A DNA stretch of 64,000 nucleotides, taken from Lindgomyces ingoldianus (taxonomy: Eukaryota > Ascomycota > Dothideomycetes > Pleosporales > Lindgomycetaceae). This document shows positions 1 through 11,000 of the stretch, in pieces (position 1 is the first letter of the stretch; every line of letters starts with the position of its first letter). Below the pieces are notes generated by a model. The model was not told the DNA's origin. It did no database searches and saw only the letters and a list, made by a program, of their open reading frames with translations. Both the position numbers and the translations under genes were made by a program. The stretch spans positions 436,309 to 500,308 of the forward strand of contig NW_022985167.1 in the NCBI RefSeq assembly GCF_010093535.1, written 5' to 3'.

Positions 1-2418
1 GAAGTTGTTAAACGTTGGGCATTTATTAGAAGCCGGGCTAGAGGATAGCAACGGAGAGAAGAGTGTGGAGATGAAAATATTAGGGCATATGAAACACTAC
101 TACTAGTAGTTTGACAAGGCTTATAGGTACCGGGGGTGGAGAAGAAGACAAAAGACTAAAAGAGAAAGTAGAATGAAAGTGTTCCTCAAGAGTCAGATCA
201 TGGCTGTGCTAAGGTTAGGTATTGCCTATGCCATAACCAGCATTTGACCCATTCTCATATGCTCCTCCCTAGCTACCCTGTCGTGCCTTTCTTGGCGAGT
301 GGGTCGGATAAGGGACACTGCTGTCACTATAGGAACCTGGATTCCCCGTGTCATGATTCCCGGGGTTTGTGGGCTGCTGCAGATGGGATCGCATCTGATG
401 TTGCCCTCTCATACCTAGTTGCGCCACAATTGACACCGGTGGTCCCACTGCCAGCCTTACCATGACTATTCTTGCGGAGGTCGGGAGCAACAATGTCTGC
501 GCAATAACAATGGTAGTAATAGAAGAATTTGATGGTCGTAAAGAGGAAAAGAATCCAATCGGCAGAATTAGTACGTTCTTCCTACTAGCGCCTCTTCAAA
601 TATTATCAGGGTCTGGGCTACATCAAGCGAGATTTGAAACCTCGCCTAGTTCAGATCGAATTCGATGTGAGCTGGAGTCGCGTTTGAGCTTGGAAGACTG
701 GTGTAGCCACTGCATGGCTCTCCGCTGTCGCGTTGTAGGTGTAATCTTTCATGAGCTGGAAGGAAGCCAATTTTGGAAAAGCAGCGAACTGGAAAAGCGT
801 TGTGAGGCCGTTGAAAGCCAGATAAATACGGGGGTTGTAGACCTTGCATTTTATAAAATGAACTGGAGTATTGATGATCAGAATAGGAATAAAATTGAGA
901 CAGGCTGTGACCATAATAGTGATCAAAGCTGGCCGAATCTGCGTCCATGTCAGCAAAGACCTCCATCGTGATTTCAATCATCGCATTGGGCCACCACTGG
1001 TGACGGACATGTCACATTCCGTTAGGGTAATAACGGGGGCTGTGAAGAAGAACTACAGAATTAAAAAGATGAGGATCCATCGTGGAATGTAATCGCACTG
1101 CCTTCAAGCAAATACACTCTGGTAGTCTCAGGTGATTCTGGACCAAACCTGGGGTGTCAGTGATTGTTGAAAATAAGTAACAGTGCTCGAGAGACAGAAC
1201 TAGCATAAATATTTGCATTCGAGTCAAAGAAAGGTGTCCAAAGTTATCTCTGCCGGACGCTCTCAGCTGTCATGAGACGGGCAGCAATACTTCTGTCCAC
1301 TTCAAAAGCCAAACAAATAAAAGGATATAGGATATGCCATTTGGCTCATTGATGAGACTTAATAGAATCCGGCCTTTGGATGGACGGAGAGATACTTCAA
1401 AGGAATCACTACTAAGACGTTTGTATAGAGTGGACGAATTGTATGTCGTTATGTTGATCATCTCTGCTTGGGGTTAGGAACGGCCGGACAAGCTTTTCCC
1501 ATCCATTCAGGCGAATACACCCTTCATCTCGTAGAACAGTGGAATATATTCGTGGTTGGTGAAAGCCAAAAGTTGGAAAGATGTTTCGGTTCAGCGTGCC
1601 AAGCCGGAACGGGAAAAGCGATAACCCACTTCAATGTAAACAATCAACAGCAACAAGTATCCCCATTCATTCCATACAGTCATTGCCCAGTCTGTGGATG
1701 CTCGCCGCTACTACGTTTCCAAACGTATAAGCTAATCGAGGTAACCGAATGCCTTAATAGTTGTATTATCTCTAATTTAGTCATGGATCCTTTTACCCAG
1801 TCTTGACCGCTTTGCAATTCAATCAGGCAATCAGAATTACATTAGCCACGACCCAAAGATTTACCTGAATCCACGGGCGGATACGTGTTCTCGAAGTTTG
1901 CCACGGGTGTAGAGCAGCACACCTGCGACACTCCAAACAAACTCCAACCCTCTATCCGCCGCTATTATGGTTGCGGAGTTTGGAAGAACTTGGGGCTCGA
2001 TAATCTCCATCTCATACATACGCTCTCTCGCTCGTTAATGTACCTGAAATACGTCCATCTCTTCGCCGCCATGCTTTCCTCACCTAATCACCCATAAGTA
2101 TTTCTATCACCCCAACACATCGCTCCATGCTCCGAACACAGACAGCAACGAACATATTTAAATGAAAAATACAAGATTACATATTCCGCCCTTCTCGGCA
2201 AGTGAAAGAGGCAAGGTACAACCCCACAACATATGGTGTGCTCAGGATAAATCATGGTCTTCTGTCTGCCTTAACCCTACACACCGCTAATTATATATGC
2301 CCTGAATATCGGGCTACCATGTAGCGGAGGAGGTTCTATCCAGCTAGCCACGAGGGCTCCGCCGTATCCGTCTACACCTATATGAGTCCTTTTTCCCATC
2401 CCATACCTCCCGTCTTCA
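1..2418. other. Gene-poor stretch at the left edge
   Basis: No gene can be supported here. The open frames are short, overlap on both strands and lack recognisable motifs or convincing splice signals. One minus-strand patch at 651-977 is rich in hydrophobic residues and is described separately. The stretch has no obvious tandem repeats. Confidence 0.5.
651..977 (-). other. Hydrophobic open frame, possible remnant of a membrane protein
   Basis: An open frame of 108 codons encodes two hydrophobic stretches, one around residues 13-33 (IRPALITIMVTACLNF) and one around residues 52-72 (LAFNGLTTLFQFAAF). The second resembles the style of fungal MARVEL-type four-helix membrane proteins, in which a phrase such as 'LTTLFWFAAF' is common. 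Only two of four expected helices are present, and no upstream exon with good splice sites was found. This could be a decayed gene fragment or a chance frame. I cannot assign a function. Confidence 0.2.
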
Positions 2419-2553
2419 GTGGGTGGAACGGCAACAGCAACCGTCTATTTACTCATGTCGAGGCCTGTATATTTCCTTTTAAATAACACCTGCATTATAT
2501 TTCCTTTCTCTTTCAGAACCTGCATTGAATTTACTATCTCTATCACTAGCGAT

Positions 2554-3101
2554 ATGGATACCACCATTCTCTCCTGTTCGCGCACGAAGCCTGCTAAACA
2601 ATTCCGCATCCTCGGCCTCCCTCTCGAACTATTCTACTCAATCGTCAAATACATTGCATTAGAGCCCCCTCCCTCTCCTGCCTCTCCATCACCTCAAAAT
2701 CCTTCAACATCCTCACCGAGCCGCTCCTATACGGTAAATACACCCCCCGCCAACACTTGGACATGACCTACTTCCTAGTCGCATTGTATGAGCACCCAAA
2801 TCTCGACCTTAATCTAGACAACGCCGCGAACTGTGGCCTCTATCGCTATTTTAACGACGTTGTCAGTGGGGTGGAGTATACTACGTCTAAAGAGTTGGTT
2901 TTGCATGCAGAATACTTTCAGGGGACCTGGTTTGGTGAGAAAGATGGAGTTGCTTTGGAGGGGCATTTCAGATGGCTGACAGGGCTCTGGACGGGCTTGG
3001 TGCCTAATGCTGAACAGGTTGAGATGCCAAGGATGTGGCTGGATACTGGATTTAGGGCTGAAGATGTCTTTCCTGGTGCTGAGGTTGTTGCTGTTGAGTA
3101 G
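2554..3101 (+). pseudogene. F-box-like gene broken by a frameshift
   Basis: A frame starting at ATG 2554 gives a short leader and then the F-box opening ILGLPLELFYSIVKYIA. The homologous continuation lies in the frame one base off: it runs through LSITSKSFNILTEPLLYG near 2673-2735, continues without a stop to MTYFLVALYEHPNLDLN, and ends at the TAG at 3099-3101. The phrase 'SKSFN.LTEPLLYG' is typical of the second half of fungal F-box domains (adaptors of SCF ubiquitin ligases), so the two frames belong together. The switch must fall near 2655-2675, in or beside the run GAGCCCCCTCCCTC. Either the gene is a pseudogene or the C run was miscalled. The downstream part, about 110 residues, is short for a substrate-binding region, so the gene may also be truncated. 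No intron with usual signals explains the switch. Confidence 0.55.
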
Positions 3102-3816
3102 TAAGTTGCTGCTTGCTAGTTTCATATGAGTGGGCGTTTGAGATGACGGTTTCGGTAGTGTTTAAGGATGGACAGTGACTTGGTTGGCTGGTGATGTGTC
3201 GCTGTCATTGAAATGGGCTATGGAGAGGGAAGTTGAGAGGGACATTAATCATTGCACCTGCTAGCAATAAATATATAATGGCATGACACTTAGATTTTAT
3301 ATTCCTAGTGCTCTTAAACATGGTTACTCTCTAAGAAAATTAATCATTAACTTTTAGGGGTAAAAAGGCCCTTACGCTCCCTTCATGCAACACTATAGGC
3401 GCATTATATACCCCTTGTTAGTTGTTCCTTCCCAACTCTTCCTTGTTGATATCTATTAAATTTCAGCTTACATCTAGCCCAGATCTCGCTAGTTCCAAAC
3501 CTCTCTCATGCCAGAACACTCTTCTGTACGGCGACATTGTCAAAAATTCTTTTAAACGCTACAAGCCGCTGTACCGAAGTAGTGCAGGAGCTAACTGAGA
3601 CTTGCTGCAATTGCATACGAAACAGTGGGATCAATAGATTTACGGGGATTTGGAGCTGCATATGGGTGCAGCTTGAACATAGCAGAGGAGGTCCAGGCAT
3701 TCAATAGTACATTGATGTCCGTGATCTAGCTCATCGGTTCCCAAAATACCTTAAGTCATTGGCCTAGACTCCATGCACCACCATGCCCGCAGCTCCAACT
3801 TCATCTTCTCGGCAGG
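3102..3816. other. Intergenic stretch between F-box remnant and PRE4
   Basis: About 0.7 kb lie between the F-box remnant and the 3' end of the proteasome gene. The first half is AT-rich. Only short unsupported frames are present. Confidence 0.5.
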
Positions 3817-4715
3817 CTAGTTGACCTGCGTTCCATAACCCCTAATGGACTCCGCAAATGCCCAGCTCTGGTTCTCCAGCCTCTCATCCTCGGTCAACTC
3901 CACGCCTGCCTTCGTGATGATAGCAATCGAATACTTGTCCATACTCCTCGCATCCCTGTAGAACAGCACCTTCATACACTCCTTGACCAAACTGATAGCG
4001 TCATCCTTGCTCACATTCTGCACGGCCGCCTCATCTGGAATCGTCCTCCGCATAATTGGTTGCGCCAAATGCGCTCCAAAGCCCGTAGCTAGCGTCGGCG
4101 ACGAGAATGTCGTGCCTAGCAGATCCGCGCTCGCGAGGAACGGCTTGGCATCTCCATCCAGCCCGGCGATGAGCAGGTGGTTCCACAGTGGATTGAAGTC
4201 GGATCGTCGCTTGTACATGACTTTAGAGAGGTAGGTGTGCAGGTTCTTGGCGTTGAGTGAGGATTCGGTGTTGGAATAGTTCTCGCGGATGTCAAGGGAG
4301 TTGAGGAGACGGTCCAGGTACTGCATGTCGGACACATCGCCGCCGAAGCCGACGACGACCTCGTCGTTGAATTTTCGGAGGCGCTTGACGTCGGTGAAGC
4401 GGGCGAGCGAGCCGTATGATGCTATTACCTGGTGTCAGCTGGCGTATTCCGGATAATAATGAGATATGTCTGGAGAGAGGTTCATACCTAAGTTGTCTGC
4501 TGCAATGACTACACCATCCTTGAACTTTGCTGCTACGACTGAGGTTCCGGTCACGATGGGACTTTGAGTATGCTGGTTGGGAGCTGCATTCTGGAAATGT
4601 GAGGGGTCGTAAGCACCGTAGACGTCGTCCCTTGGCTAGCTTTTTGTCAGTACTGATGCGTGTGAGAGGAAAGCGCAGCACATACACGGCCCCAGGCTTG
4701 AGGAAGGTGGTTCAT
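3817..4715 (-). CDS. PRE4: 20S proteasome subunit beta-7 (Pre4/PSMB4)
   Basis: Non-catalytic beta subunit of the 20S core particle, which degrades ubiquitinated proteins in nucleus and cytosol. Three exons join in frame: 4686-4715, 4488-4635 and 3817-4421, giving about 260 residues (yeast Pre4 is 266). The N terminus begins MNHLPQAWGR and continues PRDDVYGAYD, a family hallmark. The core has GVVIAADNL, then FNPLWNHLLIAGLDG, then SSPTLATGFGAHLAQPIMRR, which separates beta7 from other beta subunits. The position of the catalytic Thr is occupied within TGTSVVAAKF, and the family is known to be inactive. Introns are 50 bp (GTATGT...CTAG) and 66 bp (GTATGA...ATAG). The gene is head-to-head with the HCNGP-like gene across 301 bp, and a second proteasome gene, PRE7, lies 1.7 kb away. 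Confidence 0.95.
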
Positions 4716-5016
4716 GGTGGGCGAGGGTTCTTTATGATATTGCGGAGAAGTGGGGTCTCGGAACGGTATGGCACAATGAACAAGGGGAGTGGATGCGAAT
4801 TAGAGTCGGAGGTTGAGGCTGCTGCGATGATGGACCAGGCAGCTTGGACGCGAAAGCTGCCACTAAATTGCCAAGGCGTGGCCCAAGCTCCCTTGAACTT
4901 CACCTTCGACCTACTATTGCTTTGCGACTAAAGCTACACCAAAAATTCAAAGACTTTCGTTTGCGAGTTCGAATAGAAGATGGTGCTCTGATTCGCGAGA
5001 CCATCTCCCTGTCAGC
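4716..5016. promoter_or_regulatory. Divergent promoter region of PRE4 and HCNGP-like gene
   Basis: These 301 bp separate two head-to-head start codons, so they must hold both promoters and both 5' leaders. No exact copy of the yeast Rpn4 box (GGTGGCAAA) was seen. Confidence 0.4.
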
Positions 5017-6029
5017 ATGTTGGGAATCAATTACCCAAGTAGTGACGAGGAGGATGTCGAGGTAAGAAAAGTTGTATTTAATTCACCAAAAGGCCGGATA
5101 GCTACTAAGTGTGCAATCTCCCAGGCGACCCCTAATATTCAGCCAAAGGCCGAGCAGTCAACCCAGGAAGATAGCTGTGCGTTATCAGCCCCTCGTATAC
5201 CGAGCCTCTTTGGCTAACATACAGTCGCACCATCACAGGCGCAACACTCCAAACCCATCCAAGACCCTCAAGTCCTGCCCGCAGTGGTCCTGATCAAGGG
5301 CCTTCAGTTACTCCTGCGTCCAGAGATACTGATGCAGGAGGAACTGCTTCCACACCTCAATCACCATACTCATCATATCGATCGATCGTGCAGAACATCA
5401 CGCTCCCTACCGTCCCCAATTTTGACATCCCTCCATCGCCTCCTGGCTCACCTCTCTTGGGGCCAACCAAGAAATTTGCGCTGTTTCTTGACATGAAGAG
5501 GAAAGGTCAGCATTTCAACAAACGAATGGCGGGGTCATCTGCCCTACAAAATCCGGCTCATTTCCAGAAGTTAATGGGATTCGCGGGATTGAAGGATGAA
5601 GATCAATATGCATCTACATTACCTGTAGGTGCCGCGGTCCCCACTGCTTTCCCAAAGTCAGCATATGTGGAGCAATTAGCGCAATCACAGAAGGAAATTA
5701 CGAAAGCGAAGGAGAAGGACAAAGCTAGAGTGCAAAGAGAAGCTATCGACTTTGTTCCCTCAACCAACTCTAGCGAGAGCCGCAAACCCGCAATGTTACC
5801 AGGAAGAGGGTCATCTCAGAGCGCAACTGAAAGAGTCATGGCGAGTCTAGATAGAGAGAGGTCGAGCTCGGCTTCTTCACACGACCGAGATAAACGAAGA
5901 GAGCCTGATCGAAGAGGGGGGAGAGACGACCGTCCGTCAAAGGGTAGGCAGCGGAGCCGATCAAGGTCACCTAAGCGGAGGCGCTCGATGGAAAGGAACA
6001 GAGGGAGAGAGTCTCGGTGGGGTATATAG
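5017..6029 (+). CDS. HCNGP/SAP30BP-like nuclear protein with RS tail
   Basis: Predicted nuclear protein of about 295 residues, related to human SAP30-binding protein (HCNGP), which has been linked to transcriptional repression and splicing. Exons: 5017-5061 (MLGINYPSSDEEDVE, the usual short acidic start), 5125-5176 and 5239-6029. The second donor is GTGCGT. The HCNGP-like core, roughly residues 95-175, contains IPPSPPGSP, KKFALFLDMKRKGQHFN, NPAHFQKLMGFAGLKDEDQY and YVEQLAQSQKEI. A charged helix follows, with several RERSSS/RSRSRSPKRRRS-type Arg-Ser blocks to the C terminus (RESRWGI). The RS tail suggests a link to the splicing machinery. The small second exon and its weak donor are the least certain parts. 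The gene sits between the two proteasome genes. Confidence 0.85.
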
Positions 6030-6442
6030 CTCTAGTGCGGATTTCTGCTTAATGGCTTCACGTGGCAACGGTTCGACTCGCTTTGGTAGTTGTCCTGGTT
6101 TATTCCACATATGTTAACATTCTATATGGCCTTAATCACGGTTACTATTTTTTTATGAACTACATAGAACATGCATAATTGACTATTATTGGAGCCAGGG
6201 AATCTATTTCCCATTTTCGTGCAGGATGAACAGCTGGATTATCTAATTCGCAGGGGCTGATATTCCGAGCTTGGGCCATCTCTTGGCATAGGCATCTCAA
6301 GCTCCGCGTCAACCTCTGAGTACTGCCACCAACAATAACCAACTTCACCTTACCAACCTCTCCAGGTCCCTTCTCTACCCAACTCCTTCTCACCCCATCC
6401 CACTGACCTCTTCCATCTCCCAACCTTTCTACGTTACCCACA
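6030..6442. promoter_or_regulatory. Intergenic stretch upstream of PRE7
   Basis: These 413 bp hold the 3' end of the HCNGP-like transcript and the PRE7 promoter. A sequence resembling an Rpn4 box on the minus strand, GGTGGCAGT near 6318-6326, differs from the yeast consensus at the end. CT-rich runs at 6350-6430 just before the ATG are common in fungal promoters. Confidence 0.35.
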
Positions 6443-7285
6443 ATGGCCGCCGTCTTCTCCGGAGCGCCTCCACAAGGCGGTCCAGGCTATTCCTTCTCAC
6501 AGACCCCTAAAGCAGCTCCATCTGGCGAACGACAACATGGCTTCTACCCGTAAGCCGCCTCTCACACCTTCTCTTACCCCCCATTAACTCCCCCTAGCTA
6601 CACGGACAATGGCGGCTCCACGCTCGGCATCTCCGGGGCAACCTTCACTATCCTCGCAGGCGATACACGCTCCACATCCGGCTACAACATCAACACACGG
6701 TGCGCACCCAAACTCTTCAAAATCGGCGGCGAAGGCCCGGACAACAAAGGTGCGCGAATAGTCCTATCAGTTGTCGGCTTCGCCGCCGACGGTGAAGCGC
6801 TCAAAGAACGCCTCGACACCATCGTCAAAATGTACAAATACCAGCACGGAAAGCCCATGAGCGTGTCAGCCTGCGCACAGCGCCTGAGCCATATCCTGTA
6901 CAACAAACGGTTCTTCCCATATTACGTGCACGCGATCTTGGGGGGCTTGGATGAAGACGGGAAGGGTGCGTTGTACTCGTACGATCCTGTGGGAAGCTAT
7001 GAGCGGGAGCAGTGCAGAGCGGCGGGTGCGGCCGCGTCGCTGATCATGCCGTTCTTGGATAATCAGGTCAATTTCAAGAATCAGCATGTCCCAGGAAGTG
7101 GGACGGGACATGAGTTGCAGGCGAGGGTGGCGGTGCCGTTGCCGCAGCCGGCAGTGGAGGGTTTAGTGAGAGATGCTTTTACGAGTGCTGTGGAGAGGCA
7201 TATTGAAGTTGGTGATGAGTTGCAGATGATGATTATTACGAGGGATGGCGTTGAAGAGACTTATACGCCGTTGAAGAAAGACTAG
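6443..7285 (+). CDS. PRE7: 20S proteasome subunit beta-6 (Pre7/PSMB1)
   Basis: Non-catalytic beta6 subunit of the 20S proteasome. Two exons, 6443-6549 and 6598-7285, joined by a 48-bp intron (GTAAGC...CTAG), give 264 residues; yeast Pre7 is 241. A Pro/Gly-rich propeptide leads to GGSTLGISGATFTILAGDTR, then SGYNINTR, APKLFKIGG and ACAQRLSHILYNKRFFPYYV. The last of these phrases and AILGGLDEDGKGALYSYDPVG are diagnostic of this subunit. Beta6 sits beside beta7 (Pre4) in the ring, and both genes lie within 3.5 kb here. The start is chosen because the family begins with this propeptide; the frame upstream is blocked. Confidence 0.95.
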
Positions 7286-8040
7286 GGGTGATGGATGGTT
7301 GGACGGCAATGCGGCGAAAGGGGATGTAGTGAGGTGGAGGATCCGGTAAGTGATGAATATGTATAAATAGCATACCATGGTGCTGGACAGGAGTATGGCA
7401 CAACCCCGTTTAAGGTTATACAACTTGAGCGGCTCTTCGGCCTGGAAAGGTAACTCTCGAGAAAATCTCAAGGGCCAAATGCCTATCCACTTTCGTAACA
7501 AATAACAATAACAAAACCACTCCATTGTGTTGGTATACATGAATTGCAGGCGAATAATTCACTGCTTGCTGCGATTTGGACATAAGGTGATGCTTTCTCC
7601 ATCCACACCTCTGCGACCTGAACAATTAGAACCCAGCTGTTGGGAGTGTGACGTTGAATGTGCAGGCACCATTTAAAACAGGAGCCAGTGAGTATCGCAG
7701 ACTCCAACAACCACACCAATATGTATCACACACTCTCTGTGTTCATAAGAATCATGTCTTGTTCTGGAAAACACCACATCCCGGTATCCGATTTTATCCG
7801 TCATACATCATCCGTAGCTGGAAACAATCCTGATGTGGAGGCTGCACCCTCGACAGCGGTAGGAATAGCAATGTATTGTAAACGGAGATATGGCAGAGAA
7901 CCACTTTCGTTTGAAGGAGATTGGAAGATGAGGTGGCTGTTAGAGATTCGGAGAAGGCAGTGGGATGATGTACCACTCCTAGTAGCAACGGTCCCTCCCA
8001 ATAGTCAATCGGGGTCAGTAGAAATACATCCCCGCCTACC
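7286..8040. other. Convergent intergenic stretch
   Basis: Three-prime flanks of PRE7 and of the large minus-strand gene. No supported gene. Confidence 0.5.
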
Positions 8041-11000
8041 TCAAATCCGTACAACTTTCCCCTTGTTCCAAGTTCGCACTTCACCCTCCCTGCGACCAGG
8101 AATAGCCTTAGGGTGCTCTTGGAAATGCTTCCGCTCTTTAGCAAGTCTCTGAGCCATCAGTTCAAAATCCTTCTTCATTCCCTGTTTCTTCTTTTCGACG
8201 CCTTCAAACAAGCCATCAAGCTCGCCACTGTGACGCTCAATAAGTGTTTTCAGCAAGTGCTCTCCGTCTCGGGCGTAGGTTTCCGCAATATCGTTCACTG
8301 CCGTTTCGTTATCCACAATGTGGCGCAGAACACGCCTTGAAATGCGAATCAGCTGTTCTCCGATTGCTCGTTGGTGGGGCTGCAGGCTCGCCTCCCACTC
8401 CATCTCTTCAGCCACTTCGGTCGGGATGGAAGACTCCGAGCCTTGCTCTATCTCGGCGGAGGTAGAGCTATGACTGCTAGGCGGATATTGTGAAGGTGGT
8501 GATGATCGGAACTGTACCGGCGACGCGTTGAGAATGGTAGGAGGTTCTTCCTCATAAGCAACAAGAGTGTCGTCGCCACCAATGTCCAAATAATCTTCTC
8601 TTGTTGGAAAGACATCCTGGGGTTGCATCTCCTCAATAACTTGTCGTGGTGCTTCCCGTTCGGAATCCTCGAGGTTTATATCAAGGTGCTCCGGCGCTGG
8701 TGGTCCCTTGTCCACTTTCGAGAAGGCACATTGGCGAGAGTGTCGATGTTTAGAAGTGCTATCAACTATGACTTGGCTACGTGCATTTCTTTTTTGTGTT
8801 GAGCCTTTTGGTTTCAAAGGTACTCGGAAGGAGCGGCTCTCATAGATAACTTCGGGTGCCACAGGGTCCTGAGCAATCGCTCGCTTCCTGAACTTCTGTG
8901 GCGATTCTTCTGGTAGCTCAGGCTCTTCAATAACAGTGGTCCCCTCCGTCAGACGCCGAGTAAAAGATGTGGTTCGGGGTTTCCACTTGGATCGCTGCTT
9001 GAAGGGATCGCTCTTTGCCGTCTCCCATTCCCCAATCTCTTTTTCCATTTCCACATGCTCTCGCTCCGCGTGACCAGATATAGCTCTAGAGTCTGAGTGT
9101 GGCGATGCAGGAACAGGCTTATTATTGCTGGATAGAATCTCTGAGCTTACTGAGCCACCCGAATACCTGCGTTGCGGATGTAGATGTGAGGGAGTTTTGG
9201 TCATTTCCGCCTCCTCCAAGGTCTCCATCTTGTGTGATGGTCCGTGCTGACCTCGTCGCACTACAGATGCGGCATCCTCACTTCCTCGAGGAGAAGAATC
9301 CAAGCTCTGCATTAGATTACCCAGTGACTGGTTGGCAGAAGGCAGGTTTGGCGCTTGGCGTCCACATTGGGTGTCAGGGCAAGGGCTGGTAGGGTCTTCC
9401 AAAAGTCGTGGTGGGGCGACAGTTACAAGTGGATTCTTGAAAGTTTTCTTCGTGACGTCTGGATTTTTAGGCTCCCTAGTATGGAATTCTTTCATCCGCT
9501 TTGCTTTCGGTGTTGATGGAGAGGAGTATTCGGCCGATTGCTTCGGTGAAGCCGTGGGTAATAACGCTTGTGATCTATTGATAGCATTAAGAGGCGAACG
9601 GCATAAAATGGGTACAGTTAGCGGTAGCTCATTCGAAGAGGCAGAGTCTTGGCTTGTTGTGGGCCGAGCGACTGGAATCTCTTGTATGCAGGCGCCTCCG
9701 AGATCAATGTCCTCCCCACCGCTGTCCGTCTCATCCAAACTCTCAGAACACGAATCGATCATGATGATCTCCGGCTGGTCTTGGGAAAATTGGCCATTCT
9801 TCTTTATAGCTTGCCCTTGGACACTTTGTGGCTCTTTCTTAGCTACCTTGGAGACTTGTATCTTCTGGATAGGCCGCATGCTAGAGTTCCCTTTCGTCTT
9901 CTTTGGCACGTCCTGTGTGGCTGGTTGCGATCTGGAAAGCATCTTGGCCACAATGGAATTCTCTCCCGGAGACACAAGAATATCTTCTACCTCAGAGGCT
10001 CTGGAAGCCTCTCCTCGTCCACTACTCTTCGGGGCTGAAGCCTTTCCTGTTTGGGTTTTGCTAGTGACCTTTTGTGTAGAGGATGTCATGGCTGCGGATC
10101 GAGATTTTGCCGGCTTAGCTTCAGTATAATCCGATTCAGAGCCACCATACCCAGAGCTTTCGGCTTCGTTATAGTCCACCGACTTCGCGGCCTCTCGCCT
10201 TGTGTGACGCTTTCCTCTTGGCTCCTCGTCAGGAGGGATGGTGAAGACGTCTTCGCTGGGACGCTTCCTCTTTCGAGAGCCACGTTCGCTCGTCGTCGCC
10301 TTTGATACCTTCGGCAACCTGGAAGGCTTCAATCCAGATTTGATCTCTTCTCGTTTTTCTTTGGGTTCGGTGATTTGAGGAGTTCTGCTAATATCCATGG
10401 CTTCACTAGAACGGTTCTGTATAACTTCTGTTAGTTGTGCTTTATGCGTGTTAAGAGGATCCTCGTCGTCTTCTGTGTCGTTGAATTGCTGCCTTTGGGT
10501 AGGTTTGGGCTTTGGCCTGATTAGTTTCGCTTTCCCAATAGATCCACAGGGCGGTCGAGACGCAGCTGTAGTGGGTTTGAACTTCGTTCTCGGCGATTCC
10601 TTGCCCGTTGCCAAAGATCGTTTTATCCTTGGAGGCTCGTCTGGGAACCCAAACTCGTCCATATCTTCTCGAACGCAAAGACTAGTTCCCTCAGTCTGAT
10701 CGTGTGCGCGTGAGGGTTTCTTCTTGATTACCGGAAGTGCACCGGGAGCAGATTTTCGCTGGGCCTTCTTCAGTATTCCAGTGTTTTCAAGGACCTGAAT
10801 TTGCGGTTCATTCACCGGATCATTTTTGGGCATGGAAGTCGATCTCTCCGCAGAGGAAACTACGTCATGGATGAGTTTGACCGGTCGTGGCCCTGAAGAG
10901 CTCGCGTCCCCATCCCCAGGTCGTTCTAGCTCCTGATCAGGCCCAGAATTGTTGGGATTTGTATTTGGGTTTACGAGTGCTATTTCTGGTGAGAGACCCC

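Noticed and set aside
462..971. 169-codon plus-strand frame
   Set aside because: No recognisable domain and overlapped by an equally long frame on the other strand.
6318..6326. Rpn4/PACE box before PRE7
   Set aside because: It deviates from GGTGGCAAA at the end, so a single weak match is not called as a site.
9332..10129. 265-codon plus-strand frame
   Set aside because: It lies antisense inside the 1368-residue gene and has no domain-like sequence; a shadow frame.
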